DNA of 64,000 bases from Mycobacterium scrofulaceum (GTDB lineage Bacteria; Actinomycetota; Actinomycetes; Mycobacteriales; Mycobacteriaceae): contig NZ_LZJW01000093.1 of the NCBI RefSeq assembly GCF_001667885.1, positions 1 to 64,000 on the forward strand. Direction: 5' to 3'. The first letter of the stretch is position 1. Each line of letters starts with the position of its first letter. A model generated the notes under the pieces. It was not told where the DNA came from. It worked only from the letters and a program-made list of their open reading frames with translations, and searched no databases. Positions 21,370-32,101 of this stretch are shown here, one piece after another. The position numbers and the translations under genes are program-made.

Positions 21370-22604
21370 GCGTCTCCTCCACTTGGTTGCGGCTCCCCGA
21401 GCACCTCGATGCCCGGCAGCGCTTTGCCCTCAAGGTATTCCAGCGATGCGCCCCCTCCGGTGGAGATGTGCGAGAAGGCGTCCTCGGGGATCTTCAGCGC
21501 GCGGACCGCGGCGGCGGAGTCACCTCCGCCGACCACGCTGAACGCCCCTTTCCCGGTCGCCGCGACGATCGCCTCGGCGATACCCCGGGTGCCGGCGGCG
21601 TACGCCGGGAACTCGAACACGCCCATCGGGCCGTTCCAGAAAACGGTCCTGGCGTTCGACAGCAACGCGGCGAACCGTTTCACCGAACCCGGGCCGATGT
21701 CCAAGCCGATCAGCTCGTCGGGAATCGCGTTGGCGGCCACGAACTGTGGCGGGGAGTCGGCGGCGAATTTCTCGGTCACCACGATGTCGCCGGGCAGCCG
21801 CAACACGTCGGCGTAGGTGTCCAGCAGGTTCCGGCAGGTGTCCACCATCTCTTCTTCGAGCAGTGACTTCCCCACCGAATATCCTTGTGCGGCAAGGAAG
21901 GTGAAGCACATTCCGCCGCCGATCACGATGCTGTCGGCCTTGGTCGCCAACGATTCGATGACACCGAGCTTGTCGGACACCTTCGACCCGCCGAGCACGA
22001 CGGCGTAGGGCCGCTCGGTGGAGCTGGTCAGCTGCTCTAAGACCGCGATCTCCTCGGCCACCAACGTGCCCGCGTAGTGCGGCAGCAGCCTTGCCACGTC
22101 GTACACCGAGGCCTGCTTGCGGTGCACCACGCCGAACCCGTCGGAGACGAAAGCGCCACCGGGCGAGACCAATTCGGCGAGTTCGCGGGCCAGCGCGAGT
22201 CGCTCCCCGTCGTCCTTGCTGGTCTCGCGCGGATCGAAGCGGATGTTCTCCAGCAGCAGGACGTCGCCGTCCGTGAGCCCCTCTGCCCGGGCCAGCGCGT
22301 CGCCGCCGACGACGTCGCCGGCGAGCTGTACGTGCCGGCCGAGTTGCTCACCGAGCGCCGCGGCGACCGGTGCCAGCGACAGCTTCGGGTCCGGCCCGTT
22401 CTTCGGCCGACCGAGGTGCGCGGCGACCACCACCTTGGCCCCGGCGTCCACCAGCGCCTGCAACGTCGGCACCGACGCGGTGATCCGGCCGGGGTCGGTG
22501 ATCGCGCCCTCGTCGTCGAGCGGGACGTTCAGGTCGGAGCGCACCAGCACGCCTCGACCCGAAACCCCTTCGGCCAGGAGGTCTGAGAGGTTCGGAACGG
22601 CCAC
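21366..22604 (-). CDS. pgk: Phosphoglycerate kinase
   Basis: Pgk transfers phosphate from 1,3-bisphosphoglycerate to ADP. The 412-residue protein has [12 protein letters not shown], the basic-patch segment [20 protein letters not shown], the hinge region [17 protein letters not shown], and the nucleotide-binding [16 protein letters not shown] near the C-terminus. The GTG at 22604 lies two bases beyond the gap stop, and the stop overlaps the tpiA start. It is central to the gap-pgk-tpiA operon. Confidence 0.97.
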
Positions 22605-22606
22605 GA

Positions 22607-23680
<1,074 letters not shown>

Positions 23681-23733
23681 CTAGATGAGCAACACGCGCG
23701 GTTGCTGCCCCGGTTCCCGCGGACCGTGTGACG

Positions 23734-25161
23734 TCAGTCGCGGCGCGTCTTCCGCAGCCGTCTCAGGGCCGACTCCGCGGCGTGATAGCCGCACAGGCCA
23801 TGGACGCCGGCGCCCGGTGGGGTGGACTGCGAACAGAGGTAGACGCCCGGCACCCCGATCGCGTAGGGGTCGACCGCGATGCGCGGGCGGAAGATGACCT
23901 GCAACCCGTCGTTGGCGCCGCCGATGATGTCGCCGCCGATGAAGTTGGCGTTGTAGGCCTGCAGTTCGGCGGTCCCCTTGCTGACCGTGGCCAGGACGCG
24001 GTCGCGAAAGCCGGGGGCGAACCGCTCGATCTGGGCGACCACGGCGGCGGTGGCGTCGCCGTCGTAACCGAACGGCACGTGCGCGTACGCCCAGACCGGG
24101 TTGACGGTGCCCGCCGAGCGGGACGGGTCGGCCCGGTATTGCTGCCCGAGCAGCACGAACGGGCGGTCGACCATCTTGCCCTGGGCGCGTTGGCGTTCGG
24201 TGTCCGCCGTCTCGGCGAACGTGCCGCCGAGGTGCACGGTGCCGGCGCGGGCGCAGTCCGGGTTCGTCCACGGGATGTCGCCCTCGATGGCGAAGTCGAC
24301 CTTGAACGCCGACGAGCCCTCCCGGTAGCGCCGGTACGACCGCCGGATCCGGCCCGGCATGGCGTCGCCGTAGATGGCGAGGGCGGCCGCCGGGCTGAGG
24401 TCGAGCATCACGATGTCGGCGTCCGGGATGTCTTTGCGGCTCGCGACGGTCACCCCGGTGGCCACCGCGCCGCCGTGCTCGGCCAGCGCGGCGGCAAGCG
24501 CCCGGCTGATCGAGCCCGACCCCCCTTCGGCGACGGGCCAGCCGTAGCGGTGCCCGCTCGCCAGGATCATCAGCCCGAGCGACGCGGTCAGCGGGCGGTC
24601 CAGCCGGGTGTAGACGTGGGCTGCCGCGCCGCCGAACAGAGCGCGCGCCTGCTCGGTGCGAAACCAGCGCGCCATGGTGGTGGCCGGCAGCAGCGCGCGC
24701 GGCCCGAAGGCGGCCAGCCGAAGCGGGTGGCGCGGGATGCCGAGCACCGGGCCGAGCAGATCCTCGGCCAGCTCGTCGAACCCGGCCGCCAAGTCGCCGA
24801 CCGCACGCCTCCAGCGGGAGCCGTCGAGCCCCATGCGGGCCACCGTTTCGTCGATCGAGTGGTAGAGCACGCCGGCGCCGCCGTCGTCGAGCGGGTGGGC
24901 GCAGTCGATCTCCGGCCACTTCCACCGCAGCCCGTAGCGCTGCAGGTCGATCTCCTTCCACAGCGGCGACCCGACGCCCAGCGGGTGAAACGCCGAGCAG
25001 TGGTCGTGGATGACGCCGGGCATCGTGAGTTCACCCGAACGGGCTCCCCCGCCCACGGTGTCGCGCGCCTCGAGCACCTGGACTTCGACGCCGTGCCGGG
25101 CGAGGTGGATCGCCGCGGCCAGGCCGTTGGGGCCGGCCCCGACCACCACCGCCCTGGTCAT
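23734..25161 (-). CDS. FAD-dependent oxidoreductase of the phytoene desaturase/CrtI-like superfamily (Rv1432-like)
   Basis: A 475-residue flavoprotein. The N-terminal dinucleotide fold is VVVGAGPNGLAAAIHLARHG followed by VLEARDTVGGGARSGEL. The C-terminal FAD-contact segment is GVYLCSQSTPPGAGVHGLCGYHAA. The architecture is that of NAD(P)/FAD-dependent oxidoreductases related to carotenoid desaturases, but the substrate cannot be read. The ATG at 25161 overlaps the stop of the DUF3556 gene as ATGA, so the two are coupled, as for Rv1431-Rv1432 in M. tuberculosis. A role on a membrane-associated lipid is a guess from this pairing. Confidence 0.88.
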   Translation of the reverse strand: MTRAVVVGAGPNGLAAAIHLARHGVEVQVLEARDTVGGGARSGELTMPGVIHDHCSAFHPLGVGSPLWKEIDLQRYGLRWKWPEIDCAHPLDDGGAGVLYHSIDETVARMGLDGSRWRRAVGDLAAGFDELAEDLLGPVLGIPRHPLRLAAFGPRALLPATTMARWFRTEQARALFGGAAAHVYTRLDRPLTASLGLMILASGHRYGWPVAEGGSGSISRALAAALAEHGGAVATGVTVASRKDIPDADIVMLDLSPAAALAIYGDAMPGRIRRSYRRYREGSSAFKVDFAIEGDIPWTNPDCARAGTVHLGGTFAETADTERQRAQGKMVDRPFVLLGQQYRADPSRSAGTVNPVWAYAHVPFGYDGDATAAVVAQIERFAPGFRDRVLATVSKGTAELQAYNANFIGGDIIGGANDGLQVIFRPRIAVDPYAIGVPGVYLCSQSTPPGAGVHGLCGYHAAESALRRLRKTRRD

Positions 25162-26960
25162 CGGGCGGTGCGGGGCGGGTCGCCGCCATCGAGGCCCGGC
25201 GAAGCCGCGCGGTCGCCGCGATCGATCACGTGCACGGGCAACTCGTCACCCGGCTCCGGCCACGGCTGGCGGGCGAGCATGTCCTCGACGTTGACATAGC
25301 CTTCCTCGATCAGGCCCGCCTTGGCGTCGAAGATGCGGTACCACTGCTTCTGGATGTGGATGGGCTGTCCCTCGAGGACGATCACCCGCACATCGCCGTC
25401 GGAGAAGTGGCAACGGCGCTGCACGGCTTCGAGCAGCTGCTCGTTGTGCAGATGGCCCTCGCCGAAGTTCCAGCCGACGAGCGGCCCGGCGACGATTTCG
25501 CCTTCGCGGATCTTGTAATTGGCTTCGTCGGCCTCTCCCCCCAGGGCGCGAGGCAGCAGGGCGTTGAGCGCGCGGCCGTGCACATGCATGGCCCGGAAGG
25601 CGGCGGTCTTGTCGGCCATGATCTCCGCGGTCTCGGGGTCGTAAAGCCGGGCCAGCTGGTTGACGACGAGGGCGGAGCTCTTGACGATCTCGGCGTCGAT
25701 CTTTTCCTCCGCGCCGGCGCGGAAGCACCACACGCTGGACGCCCAGTTGCCGGCGTAGTACCTCATCGCGGGGAGGAACGAAATCTTCTTGGGGAACATG
25801 TTTCCCGCGATCACGAATCCCGCCGCGGCGATGATGAGGGCCCACAGCAGCGGCGAATGCAGGTCGGTAGCCCGGATCGAGGCGTAGTGCCCGAACAGAT
25901 AGAAAAGCGAGAAGATGAAGAAGACGTTCCACTCCAACGGAACTCCCATCGGGAGGTTGGAAATGATGTTGAGGTGGAAGATCACCATGAATCCGATCAG
26001 GAACCACCGCCACGGGTGATCGCCGGCGAAGAAGACCAGCACCGTCGGAACCACGAATTCGGCTGTGGTGCCGCCGACGTGGGCCATGATCTTGGGCAAC
26101 CAGGTGGGACGCAGATCGTTGATGTGGTCGCGGTACAGCATGTGCTTGAGCGGGTTGAACAGTTTGGGCCGCAGCAGCGCGTTATTGCTCGTCATCACCG
26201 ACACCACATACGGGAAGTGGTGGTTGAGCTTGGATGTTGCGGCGCCCCACCACAACAGCAGCATGATGAGCTTGTACGCCGCGATCTGGTCGGTGAACGG
26301 GAAGAAGAACACGAACAGCTTGAGCCAGTAGTGCTCGCCACGCGCGGCCAGGAAAATGGTCTTGTCGCGCAGGCCCAGTAGCGCCAGCGCGACGATCGTC
26401 GGGATGACGCGGACGGGGTCGATCAGGCCGACGTCGCCGGCCGCGGTGACCGGCCCGCCGTGGCCGGGCGACAGCAGCGCCCACACCCCACCGGCCAAAA
26501 CGATTGCGTAGAGCGCAACGTCGACGACCGTGCGGCTGTCACCGGCGGTGAACGGCACCTTCCCGGGCCACGCCGGCAGCCGAATCGTGTTGGGCCGCAA
26601 CCAGTACAAGATTCCGCCGATGGGCGGCATGAACCGTCCGGTCAGCGGGCCGGACCCACAACCCAGGCCCAGCACCTCGAACAGCAGCGTGAAGACAATG
26701 ACCTTCTGGTAGACGATCGGCTGCGTCCACCAGGCGGCGATGCGGCCGAGGCCGCCGAGGCCCGGCGTCAGCGAGATGATCGCGGCGGCGACGGCGATGT
26801 ACAGGGCGATCTTGATCAGGTACAGCAGATACACGGCATACGGTGTCCCGAAGCCGTGTTCCGCCCAGTGCCGCGTCACGATCTGCAGCCGGGTGGCGCG
26901 GGGCAGAGTGGGCCAGGCCTTGCGATCGACGTCGGGAAGCTCCGGGGTCATGAATCCCAT
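25158..26960 (-). CDS. DUF3556 multi-pass membrane protein (Rv1431-like)
   Basis: A 600-residue protein. The N-terminal two thirds contain about eight to ten hydrophobic segments, with a conserved loop YWLRPNTIRLPAWPGKVPFT and ARGEHYWLKLFVFFFPFTDQ. The last 170 residues are soluble, with FSDGDVRVIVLEGQPIHIQKQWYRIFDAKAG. This pattern matches DUF3556. Its reaction is unknown; the soluble C-terminal domain ending next to a coupled FAD oxidoreductase suggests a two-protein enzyme at the membrane. ATG at 26960 was chosen; an in-frame ATG at 26951 is nearly as good. Confidence 0.82.
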   Translation of the reverse strand: MGFMTPELPDVDRKAWPTLPRATRLQIVTRHWAEHGFGTPYAVYLLYLIKIALYIAVAAAIISLTPGLGGLGRIAAWWTQPIVYQKVIVFTLLFEVLGLGCGSGPLTGRFMPPIGGILYWLRPNTIRLPAWPGKVPFTAGDSRTVVDVALYAIVLAGGVWALLSPGHGGPVTAAGDVGLIDPVRVIPTIVALALLGLRDKTIFLAARGEHYWLKLFVFFFPFTDQIAAYKLIMLLLWWGAATSKLNHHFPYVVSVMTSNNALLRPKLFNPLKHMLYRDHINDLRPTWLPKIMAHVGGTTAEFVVPTVLVFFAGDHPWRWFLIGFMVIFHLNIISNLPMGVPLEWNVFFIFSLFYLFGHYASIRATDLHSPLLWALIIAAAGFVIAGNMFPKKISFLPAMRYYAGNWASSVWCFRAGAEEKIDAEIVKSSALVVNQLARLYDPETAEIMADKTAAFRAMHVHGRALNALLPRALGGEADEANYKIREGEIVAGPLVGWNFGEGHLHNEQLLEAVQRRCHFSDGDVRVIVLEGQPIHIQKQWYRIFDAKAGLIEEGYVNVEDMLARQPWPEPGDELPVHVIDRGDRAASPGLDGGDPPRTAR

Positions 26961-27101
26961 GGGCGGCCTCGTTCAGGGTCGGAACAAATCAGCTGGCCCG
27001 TCAAATGTATCGGCACCGCGGTGCGGGTGTGGCCGATTCGGCCGGCCCCAGCCCGTCGACGTCGCTGGGGCGGCGTAAACCGCTGCGCGGTAAGCGGATT
27101 G

Positions 27102-27566
27102 CTACCGGACCGCCGAGCGGGGCCGCGGGGAAAGGGCGGGCGGCTGGGCCGGTGCTCGGCGGGGGAATCGGCTGCGCAACCGCTGGAGCATGCCGTCGAG
27201 ATCGTCGCGATCCTGTTCCTCGATTCGGGCCATGCGCCGGAGGTTGCAGACGGCATCCACGTCGCCGCCGGCCTGCGCGGTGACGATCGCCTTCTGATAG
27301 TCGTCGAGCCGCTGCTCGATGAGCCTGCGGTTCTGGGAGAGCACCCGCACGAAGTAGTCGGCCTGGCGTTGGTCGGCCGCGTCGGGCGCGGCCGGACCGG
27401 CGTCTCCGGCCGGCCGTTCGGTGCCCCGCGCCGACGGCACGGATCCCTTCGATTCGGGTCGGGCGACGCCGGCGTGGGGGCCGCGGACCCGATGGTCACG
27501 GGAGCTGATCCTGCGTGCGCCACCCGAGCGGGCGCTGCGCTCTGGCGACAAACCGGCAACGTCCAT
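27102..27566 (-). CDS. Hypothetical protein with helical C-terminal domain
   Basis: A 154-residue product I do not recognise. The first 80 residues are Arg/Ser/Pro/Ala-rich and probably disordered. The following segment (YFVRVLSQNRRLIEQRLDD to DDLDGMLQRLRSRF) is strongly amphipathic and likely forms two or three helices. It contains one Cys in VCNLRRMARIEEQD. The tail is again Pro/Arg-rich. The ATG at 27566 has only a weak ribosome site; an ATG at 27620 would add 18 residues. It is divergent from the acyltransferase gene and upstream of the DUF3556 gene, separated by 141 bp. Codon use in the helical part looks like real coding sequence. Confidence 0.55.
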   Translation of the reverse strand: MDVAGLSPERSARSGGARRISSRDHRVRGPHAGVARPESKGSVPSARGTERPAGDAGPAAPDAADQRQADYFVRVLSQNRRLIEQRLDDYQKAIVTAQAGGDVDAVCNLRRMARIEEQDRDDLDGMLQRLRSRFPRRAPAQPPALSPRPRSAVR

Positions 27567-27758
27567 CGGGTTCCGTTTCTCGAAATTCCACTGAAGGCGT
27601 CGTAACAATAGCGCCCGCATGCCGCCGGCACCATATCCACAGAAGGGGTAAAGAGCTAAACACCATGACACCCCGGCGCGCCCGGTCGCTACCATCGAGG
27701 AATTCGACGCGGCTCTTTCAGACCTGAGGCAGCCTCGCGGGAGCGTCAAGGGAGGAAC

Positions 27759-28568
27759 GTGACCGACGACGATCACACCGATGTCGGCGACATCGGCAAA
27801 TTCGACCCCGTCTTGACCCAGCGCCTGATGGGCGTGATGCGCCCGGTCATGAGGACCTACTTCCGGTCGGAGGTGCACGGCCTGGGTTCCTTCCCGCCGG
27901 GTGGTGCGCTGGTCGTCGGCAACCATTCCGGCGGCATGTTCCCCATGGACGTCCCGATCTTCACCGTCCACTTCTACGAGAAGTTCGGCTACGACCGGCC
28001 GGTCTACACGCTGAGCCACGACATCCTGATGACCGGCCCCACCGGCGAGTTCTTCCGGCGCACCGGATACATCCGGGCCAACCGGGAGAACGCGGCCCAA
28101 GCCCTGCGGTCCGGCGGGGTGGTGATCGTTTTTCCGGGCGGGGACTACGACGCGTACCGGCCCACGCTCGCGGAGAACGTCATCGACTTCAACGGCCGCA
28201 AGGGGTACGTCAGGACGGCGATCGAGGCCGGCGTCCCCATCGTGCCCGCGGTGTCCATCGGCGGACAGGAGACCCAGCTCTACCTGTCGCGCGGCACCTG
28301 GCTGGCCGAGCGGCTCGGCATCAAGCGCCTGCTGCGCAGCGCCATCCTGCCGCTGTCGTTCGGCTTCCCGTTCGGCTTCAGTGCGGTGATCCCGCCCAAC
28401 CTGCCGCTGCCCACCAAGATCGTCACGCAGGTGCTCGAGCCGATCGACATCGCCGCGCAGTTCGGTGACGACCCGGATGTCGACGAGGTCGACGAGCACG
28501 TGCGGTCGGTCATGCAGGAGGCCCTCAAGGACCTGGCCGCCAAGCGACGTTTCCCGATCCTGGGCTGA
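27759..28568 (+). CDS. Lysophospholipid acyltransferase-like protein (Rv1428c-like)
   Basis: A 269-residue protein of the PlsC/LPLAT superfamily. The catalytic-type motif is VVGNHSGGMFPMDVP, with the His-Ser-Gly-Gly form seen in a mycobacterial subgroup. The second region is FFRRTGYIRANRENAAQAL, and the third is VVIVFPGGDYDAYRP, the equivalent of the FPEG block. Such enzymes transfer acyl groups to lysolipids or related alcohols. The GTG at 27759 has a strong AAGGAGG three bases upstream. It is the first gene of a tight operon with fadD12 and lipO, four bases before the next start, so a joint role in acyl-chain activation and transfer or turnover is likely. Confidence 0.88.
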   Translation: MTDDDHTDVGDIGKFDPVLTQRLMGVMRPVMRTYFRSEVHGLGSFPPGGALVVGNHSGGMFPMDVPIFTVHFYEKFGYDRPVYTLSHDILMTGPTGEFFRRTGYIRANRENAAQALRSGGVVIVFPGGDYDAYRPTLAENVIDFNGRKGYVRTAIEAGVPIVPAVSIGGQETQLYLSRGTWLAERLGIKRLLRSAILPLSFGFPFGFSAVIPPNLPLPTKIVTQVLEPIDIAAQFGDDPDVDEVDEHVRSVMQEALKDLAAKRRFPILG

Positions 28569-28571
28569 CCC

Positions 28572-30191
28572 GTGGCCTCTCCTTTCACGCAAGCCATCGG
28601 CGTCATCACCACCCTGAGGCGCGCCGGCATGATCGCGCCGATGCGACCCGACCGCTACCTGAAGATCGCCTCGGCCATGCGCCGCGAGGGCCTGGGGATG
28701 ACCGTGGGCTTCGCCAGCGCGGCGCAACGCTGCCCGGACCGGCCGGGCCTGATCGACGAACTCGGCACGCTGACCTGGCGCCAGCTCGACGAGCGCATCA
28801 ACGCCCTCGCCGCGGCGCTGCAGGACTTGCCCGCCGGCCAACCCAAGGTCGTTGGGATCATGTGCCGCAACCACCGCGGCTTCGTCGAAGCCGTGGTGGC
28901 CGTCAACCGGCTCGGCTCCGACGTCGTGCTGCTGAACACGTCGTTCGCCGGCCCCGCGCTCGCCGAGGTGGTCAACCGCGAAGGCGTCGACGCCGTCATC
29001 TACGACGAGGAGTTCACCGAGACGGTTGACCGGGCGCTGGCCGACAACCCGGACGCCACCCGCATCGTGGCGTGGACCGACGGCGACCACGACCTGACCG
29101 TCGAGAAGCTCATCACCGGCCACGCCGGCCGACAGCCCGAACGCTCCGGCCGCAAGGGCAGGATGATCCTGCTCACCTCCGGTACCACCGGAACCCCGAA
29201 GGGCGCCAACCAAACCGGCGGCAACGCCGGCATCGGCACGCTCAAGGCCATCCTGGACCGCACGCCGTGGCGGGCCGAGGAGACGATCGTGGTCGTGGCG
29301 CCGATGTTTCACGCCTGGGGCTTTTCGCAGCTGATCTTCGCGGCCTCGATGGCGTGCACGGTGGTGACCCGGCGCAAGTTCGACCCGGAGGCGACGCTGG
29401 ACCTGATCGACCGGCATCAGGCGACCGGCCTGGCGGTGGTTCCGGTGATGTTCGACCGCATCATGGAGCTGCCGCCCGAGGTGCGAAAGCGGTACAGCTG
29501 CAAGTCATTGCGCTTCGCCGCGGCGTCCGGCTCGCGGATGCGTCCCGACGTGGTCACCGCTTTCATGGACGAGTTCGGCGACGTGATCTACAACAACTAC
29601 AACGCCACCGAGGCCGGCATGATCGCCACCGCCGCCCCGGCGGACCTGCGCGCGGCGCCCGACACCGCGGGCCGCCCCGCGGGCGGGACCGAAATCCGCA
29701 TCCTGGACAGCGAATTCAACGAACTGCCCACCGGCGAGGTCGGCACCATCTACGTCCGCAACGACACCCAGTTCGAGGGCTACACGTCCGGCAGCACGAA
29801 GGACTTCCACGCCGGATTCATGTCATCGGGCGACGTCGGCTACCTGGACGAGGCCGGGCGCCTGTTCGTGGTCGGCCGCGACGACGAGATGATCGTGTCC
29901 GGTGGCGAGAACGTATACCCGATCGAGGTGGAGAAGATCCTGGCGGCCCACGACGACGTGGCCGAGGCGGCGGTGATCGGCGTCGACGACGAACAGTACG
30001 GGCAGCGCCTGGCGGCGTTCGTCGTACTGAGCGCCGGAGCGCAGGCCACGCCCGAGACCCTCAAACAACACGTCCGGGAGAACCTGGCCAACTACAAGGT
30101 GCCCCGCGACATCACCGTCCTCGACGAACTCCCCCGCGGCAGCACCGGCAAGATCTTGCGCAACGAACTGCAGTCCCGGGTCAACGGCTGA
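28572..30191 (+). CDS. fadD12: Fatty-acid-CoA/AMP ligase FadD12
   Basis: A 539-residue ANL-family adenylating enzyme. The P-loop motif is MILLTSGTTGTPKGANQTGG, followed by PMFHAWGFSQL and the adenine-site YNNYNATEAGMI. The hinge region is VGRDDEMIVSGGENVYPIEVE, and the C-terminal catalytic Lys lies in RGSTGKILRNEL. This set marks an acyl-CoA synthetase. Gene order (acyltransferase, this gene, lipO) equals Rv1428c-Rv1427c-Rv1426c, so FadD12 is the natural name. The GTG at 28572 starts four bases after the upstream stop; the TGA overlaps the lipO ATG as TGATG. The true substrate is not known. Confidence 0.9.
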   Translation: MASPFTQAIGVITTLRRAGMIAPMRPDRYLKIASAMRREGLGMTVGFASAAQRCPDRPGLIDELGTLTWRQLDERINALAAALQDLPAGQPKVVGIMCRNHRGFVEAVVAVNRLGSDVVLLNTSFAGPALAEVVNREGVDAVIYDEEFTETVDRALADNPDATRIVAWTDGDHDLTVEKLITGHAGRQPERSGRKGRMILLTSGTTGTPKGANQTGGNAGIGTLKAILDRTPWRAEETIVVVAPMFHAWGFSQLIFAASMACTVVTRRKFDPEATLDLIDRHQATGLAVVPVMFDRIMELPPEVRKRYSCKSLRFAAASGSRMRPDVVTAFMDEFGDVIYNNYNATEAGMIATAAPADLRAAPDTAGRPAGGTEIRILDSEFNELPTGEVGTIYVRNDTQFEGYTSGSTKDFHAGFMSSGDVGYLDEAGRLFVVGRDDEMIVSGGENVYPIEVEKILAAHDDVAEAAVIGVDDEQYGQRLAAFVVLSAGAQATPETLKQHVRENLANYKVPRDITVLDELPRGSTGKILRNELQSRVNG

Positions 30192-31453
30192 TGCGCCGAC
30201 TGGTACGCCCCCGGCCGTTGGCGCGCGCCGCGCTGGAATTGGCCAACGCGGCCAACGGATTACGGCCCCTGGCCCGCAAGGGTTACACCACCGTGCTGGT
30301 CTTCTGGTTCGGTTGGCCGACGTCGGAGGTGCCTGGCGTCTACTTCACCGCCTCCCTGGTGGACGCGCTGCGGCGCGCGCGGCGCGGCCATTTCGCGGGA
30401 CGGCGCGGCAAGGCGGCGCTGGCCATGACGGCCGCCTCGTGGGCCATCCTGGGGGTGATCCGCTACCGCGCCATCACCACCCCGGGCCCGGTGCTCGAGG
30501 CGGGACTGCGCGAGCAGCTCGGCCACGACTACGAAGAGGCACTGGGCAAGCTGCCACACGCCAAGCCCACGCGCAGTGGGCGGCGCAGCCTGCCGCTGGG
30601 CAACACCGTGGCGCGCCGACGGTACGTCGAGAAGACGAACGTGGTGTCCTACGGCCCGAACGGCCGCGCCAACCTCGCCGACATCTGGCGCCGCCGCGAC
30701 CTGCCGCGCGACGCCAAGGCGCCGGTGCTGCTGCAGGTTCCGGGCGGCGCCTGGATGATCGGGATGCGCCGGCCGCAGGCCTACCCGCTGATGAGCCACC
30801 TGGCCGCCCGCGGCTGGGTGTGCGTGTCCATCGGTTACCGGGTCTCCCCTCGCCACACCTGGCCCGACCACATTGTCGACGTCAAACGGGCGCTGGCGTG
30901 GGTCAAGGAGAACATCGCCGACTACGGGGGTGACCCCGAGTTCGTCGCGGTCACCGGCGGTTCCGCGGGCGGGCACCTGTGCGCGCTCGCGGCGCTGACC
31001 CCCAACGACCCGCAATTCCAGCCGGGCTTCGAGGACGCCGACACGTCGGTGGTGGCCGCCGTCCCGATCTACGGCCGCTACGACTGGTTCTCCACCGAGG
31101 GCGAGGGCCGGCCCGAATTCGTCTCCCTGCTCGAAAAGTTCGTGGTCAAGCGGGATTACGACGCGCACCGCGACGTCTATGTCGACGCCTCGCCGATCCG
31201 GCGGCTGCGGGCCGACGCGCCGCCGTTCTTCGTCCTGCACGGCTGCGACGATTCGCTGATCCCCGTCGGCGAGGCCCAGGAGTTCATCGAGGAGCTGCGG
31301 GCGGTGTCGAAGTCCCCTGTTGCCTACGCCGAATTACCCAACGCGCAACACGCTTTCGATATCTTCAGCTCCCCGCGGGCGCATCGGTCCGCGGAGGCCG
31401 TCGCCCGGTTCCTGTCCTGGGTGTACGCGACGAAGCCGCCCGAGCGCGACTAG
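30191..31453 (+). CDS. lipO: Alpha/beta-hydrolase LipO-like esterase
   Basis: A 420-residue hydrolase of the hormone-sensitive-lipase group. The nucleophile elbow is VTGGSAGGHLCAL. The oxyanion-hole motif, usually HGGG, reads VPGGAW, with Pro in the His position. The acid/His region is HGCDDSLIPVGEA and NAQHAFDIFSS. An N-terminal extension of about 130 residues includes a hydrophobic helix (ALAMTAASWAILGVIRY), so membrane attachment is possible. The ATG at 30191 overlaps the fadD12 stop. As in Rv1426c, it is the third gene of the acyltransferase-fadD12-lipO operon. Acyl-ester substrate unknown. Confidence 0.88.
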   Translation: MRRLVRPRPLARAALELANAANGLRPLARKGYTTVLVFWFGWPTSEVPGVYFTASLVDALRRARRGHFAGRRGKAALAMTAASWAILGVIRYRAITTPGPVLEAGLREQLGHDYEEALGKLPHAKPTRSGRRSLPLGNTVARRRYVEKTNVVSYGPNGRANLADIWRRRDLPRDAKAPVLLQVPGGAWMIGMRRPQAYPLMSHLAARGWVCVSIGYRVSPRHTWPDHIVDVKRALAWVKENIADYGGDPEFVAVTGGSAGGHLCALAALTPNDPQFQPGFEDADTSVVAAVPIYGRYDWFSTEGEGRPEFVSLLEKFVVKRDYDAHRDVYVDASPIRRLRADAPPFFVLHGCDDSLIPVGEAQEFIEELRAVSKSPVAYAELPNAQHAFDIFSSPRAHRSAEAVARFLSWVYATKPPERD

Positions 31454-31550
31454 CGGGCCGTTCGCCGGGGCTCAAATCCCTTGTGTGATTTTGGTTTCTG
31501 TGGTCACAATGCGGGCTTATTTGTCGGTGGGTGTTCCTAGGGTTCGAGGC

Positions 31551-31977
31551 ATGGGTGTCAGTAGTCGCGAGGAGATCGTCGAGGTTTCGACGCGCTCGAC
31601 GATCATGCTGAGCGCCTGTGCGGCTTGTCTTTTGACGTGTTGACCAACCCGGAGCGGCTGCGGGCCCTGGAGCGCCTAGAGCGCGTGGCCCGGCGGCTGT
31701 GCACCCCGCAGCACGCGTTGATCAATCAGCTCGACGCGCAGGCCAGCCCTGAGGACGTGGGTGGCTCGCTGCGGGTGGGGCTGGCCGAGCGGTTGCGGAT
31801 CACCAAGGCCGAGGCCGGCCGGCGCATCGCCGAGGCCGCCGAGCTCGGTGAACGGCGGGCGTTAAGCGGCGAGCCGTTGGCGCCGCTGCTGAGCGCGACC
31901 GCGGCCAGCCCCGCACCAACACCTACCACCACCCCGAACGATTCCTCCACCACACCGACGACGACGAACCCGCTTGA
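31551..31977 (+). pseudogene. DUF222 / 13E12-repeat family gene remnant
   Basis: The start [12 protein letters not shown] matches the N-terminus of mycobacterial 13E12 (DUF222-HNH) proteins. After it one base is missing (GAGGTTTCGAC where GAGGTGTTCGAC is expected). In the next frame the sequence continues as [18 protein letters not shown], then [20 protein letters not shown] and [20 protein letters not shown]. Near 31905 it jumps directly to the family's usual C-terminal end, [25 protein letters not shown], read in a third frame and ending at the TGA at 31975-31977. Most of the protein, including the HNH domain, is deleted. It sits between lipO and the steroid genes and marks a rearranged border. 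Confidence 0.82.
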
Positions 31978-32056
31978 CGTCAAGGCTCATCACTAGGGTC
32001 ATAAGTCACAAACTTAGTGGCTTTAGCCTGCATCCTTCTCGAGCCGGCGGGAAGAA

Positions 32057-32074
32057 ACTATAACGTGTTCTAGT
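32057..32074 (+). promoter_or_regulatory. KstR-like operator upstream of the KshA-type gene
   Basis: ACTATAACGTGTTCTAGT contains the KstR core AAC-NN-GTT with flanking TA symmetry. It ends 28 bp before the GTG of the oxygenase gene. KstR is the TetR-type repressor of the mycobacterial cholesterol regulon, released by cholestenoyl-CoA type ligands. The match is by eye. Confidence 0.75.
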
Positions 32075-32101
32075 CCTGCCCGGAGCGAGCGGAGGCACGA
32101 A

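Noticed and set aside
27627..29417. Long minus-strand frame opposite the acyltransferase and fadD12
   Set aside because: Only its 3' part (27102-27566) has plausible coding character; the rest mirrors two clear genes on the other strand.
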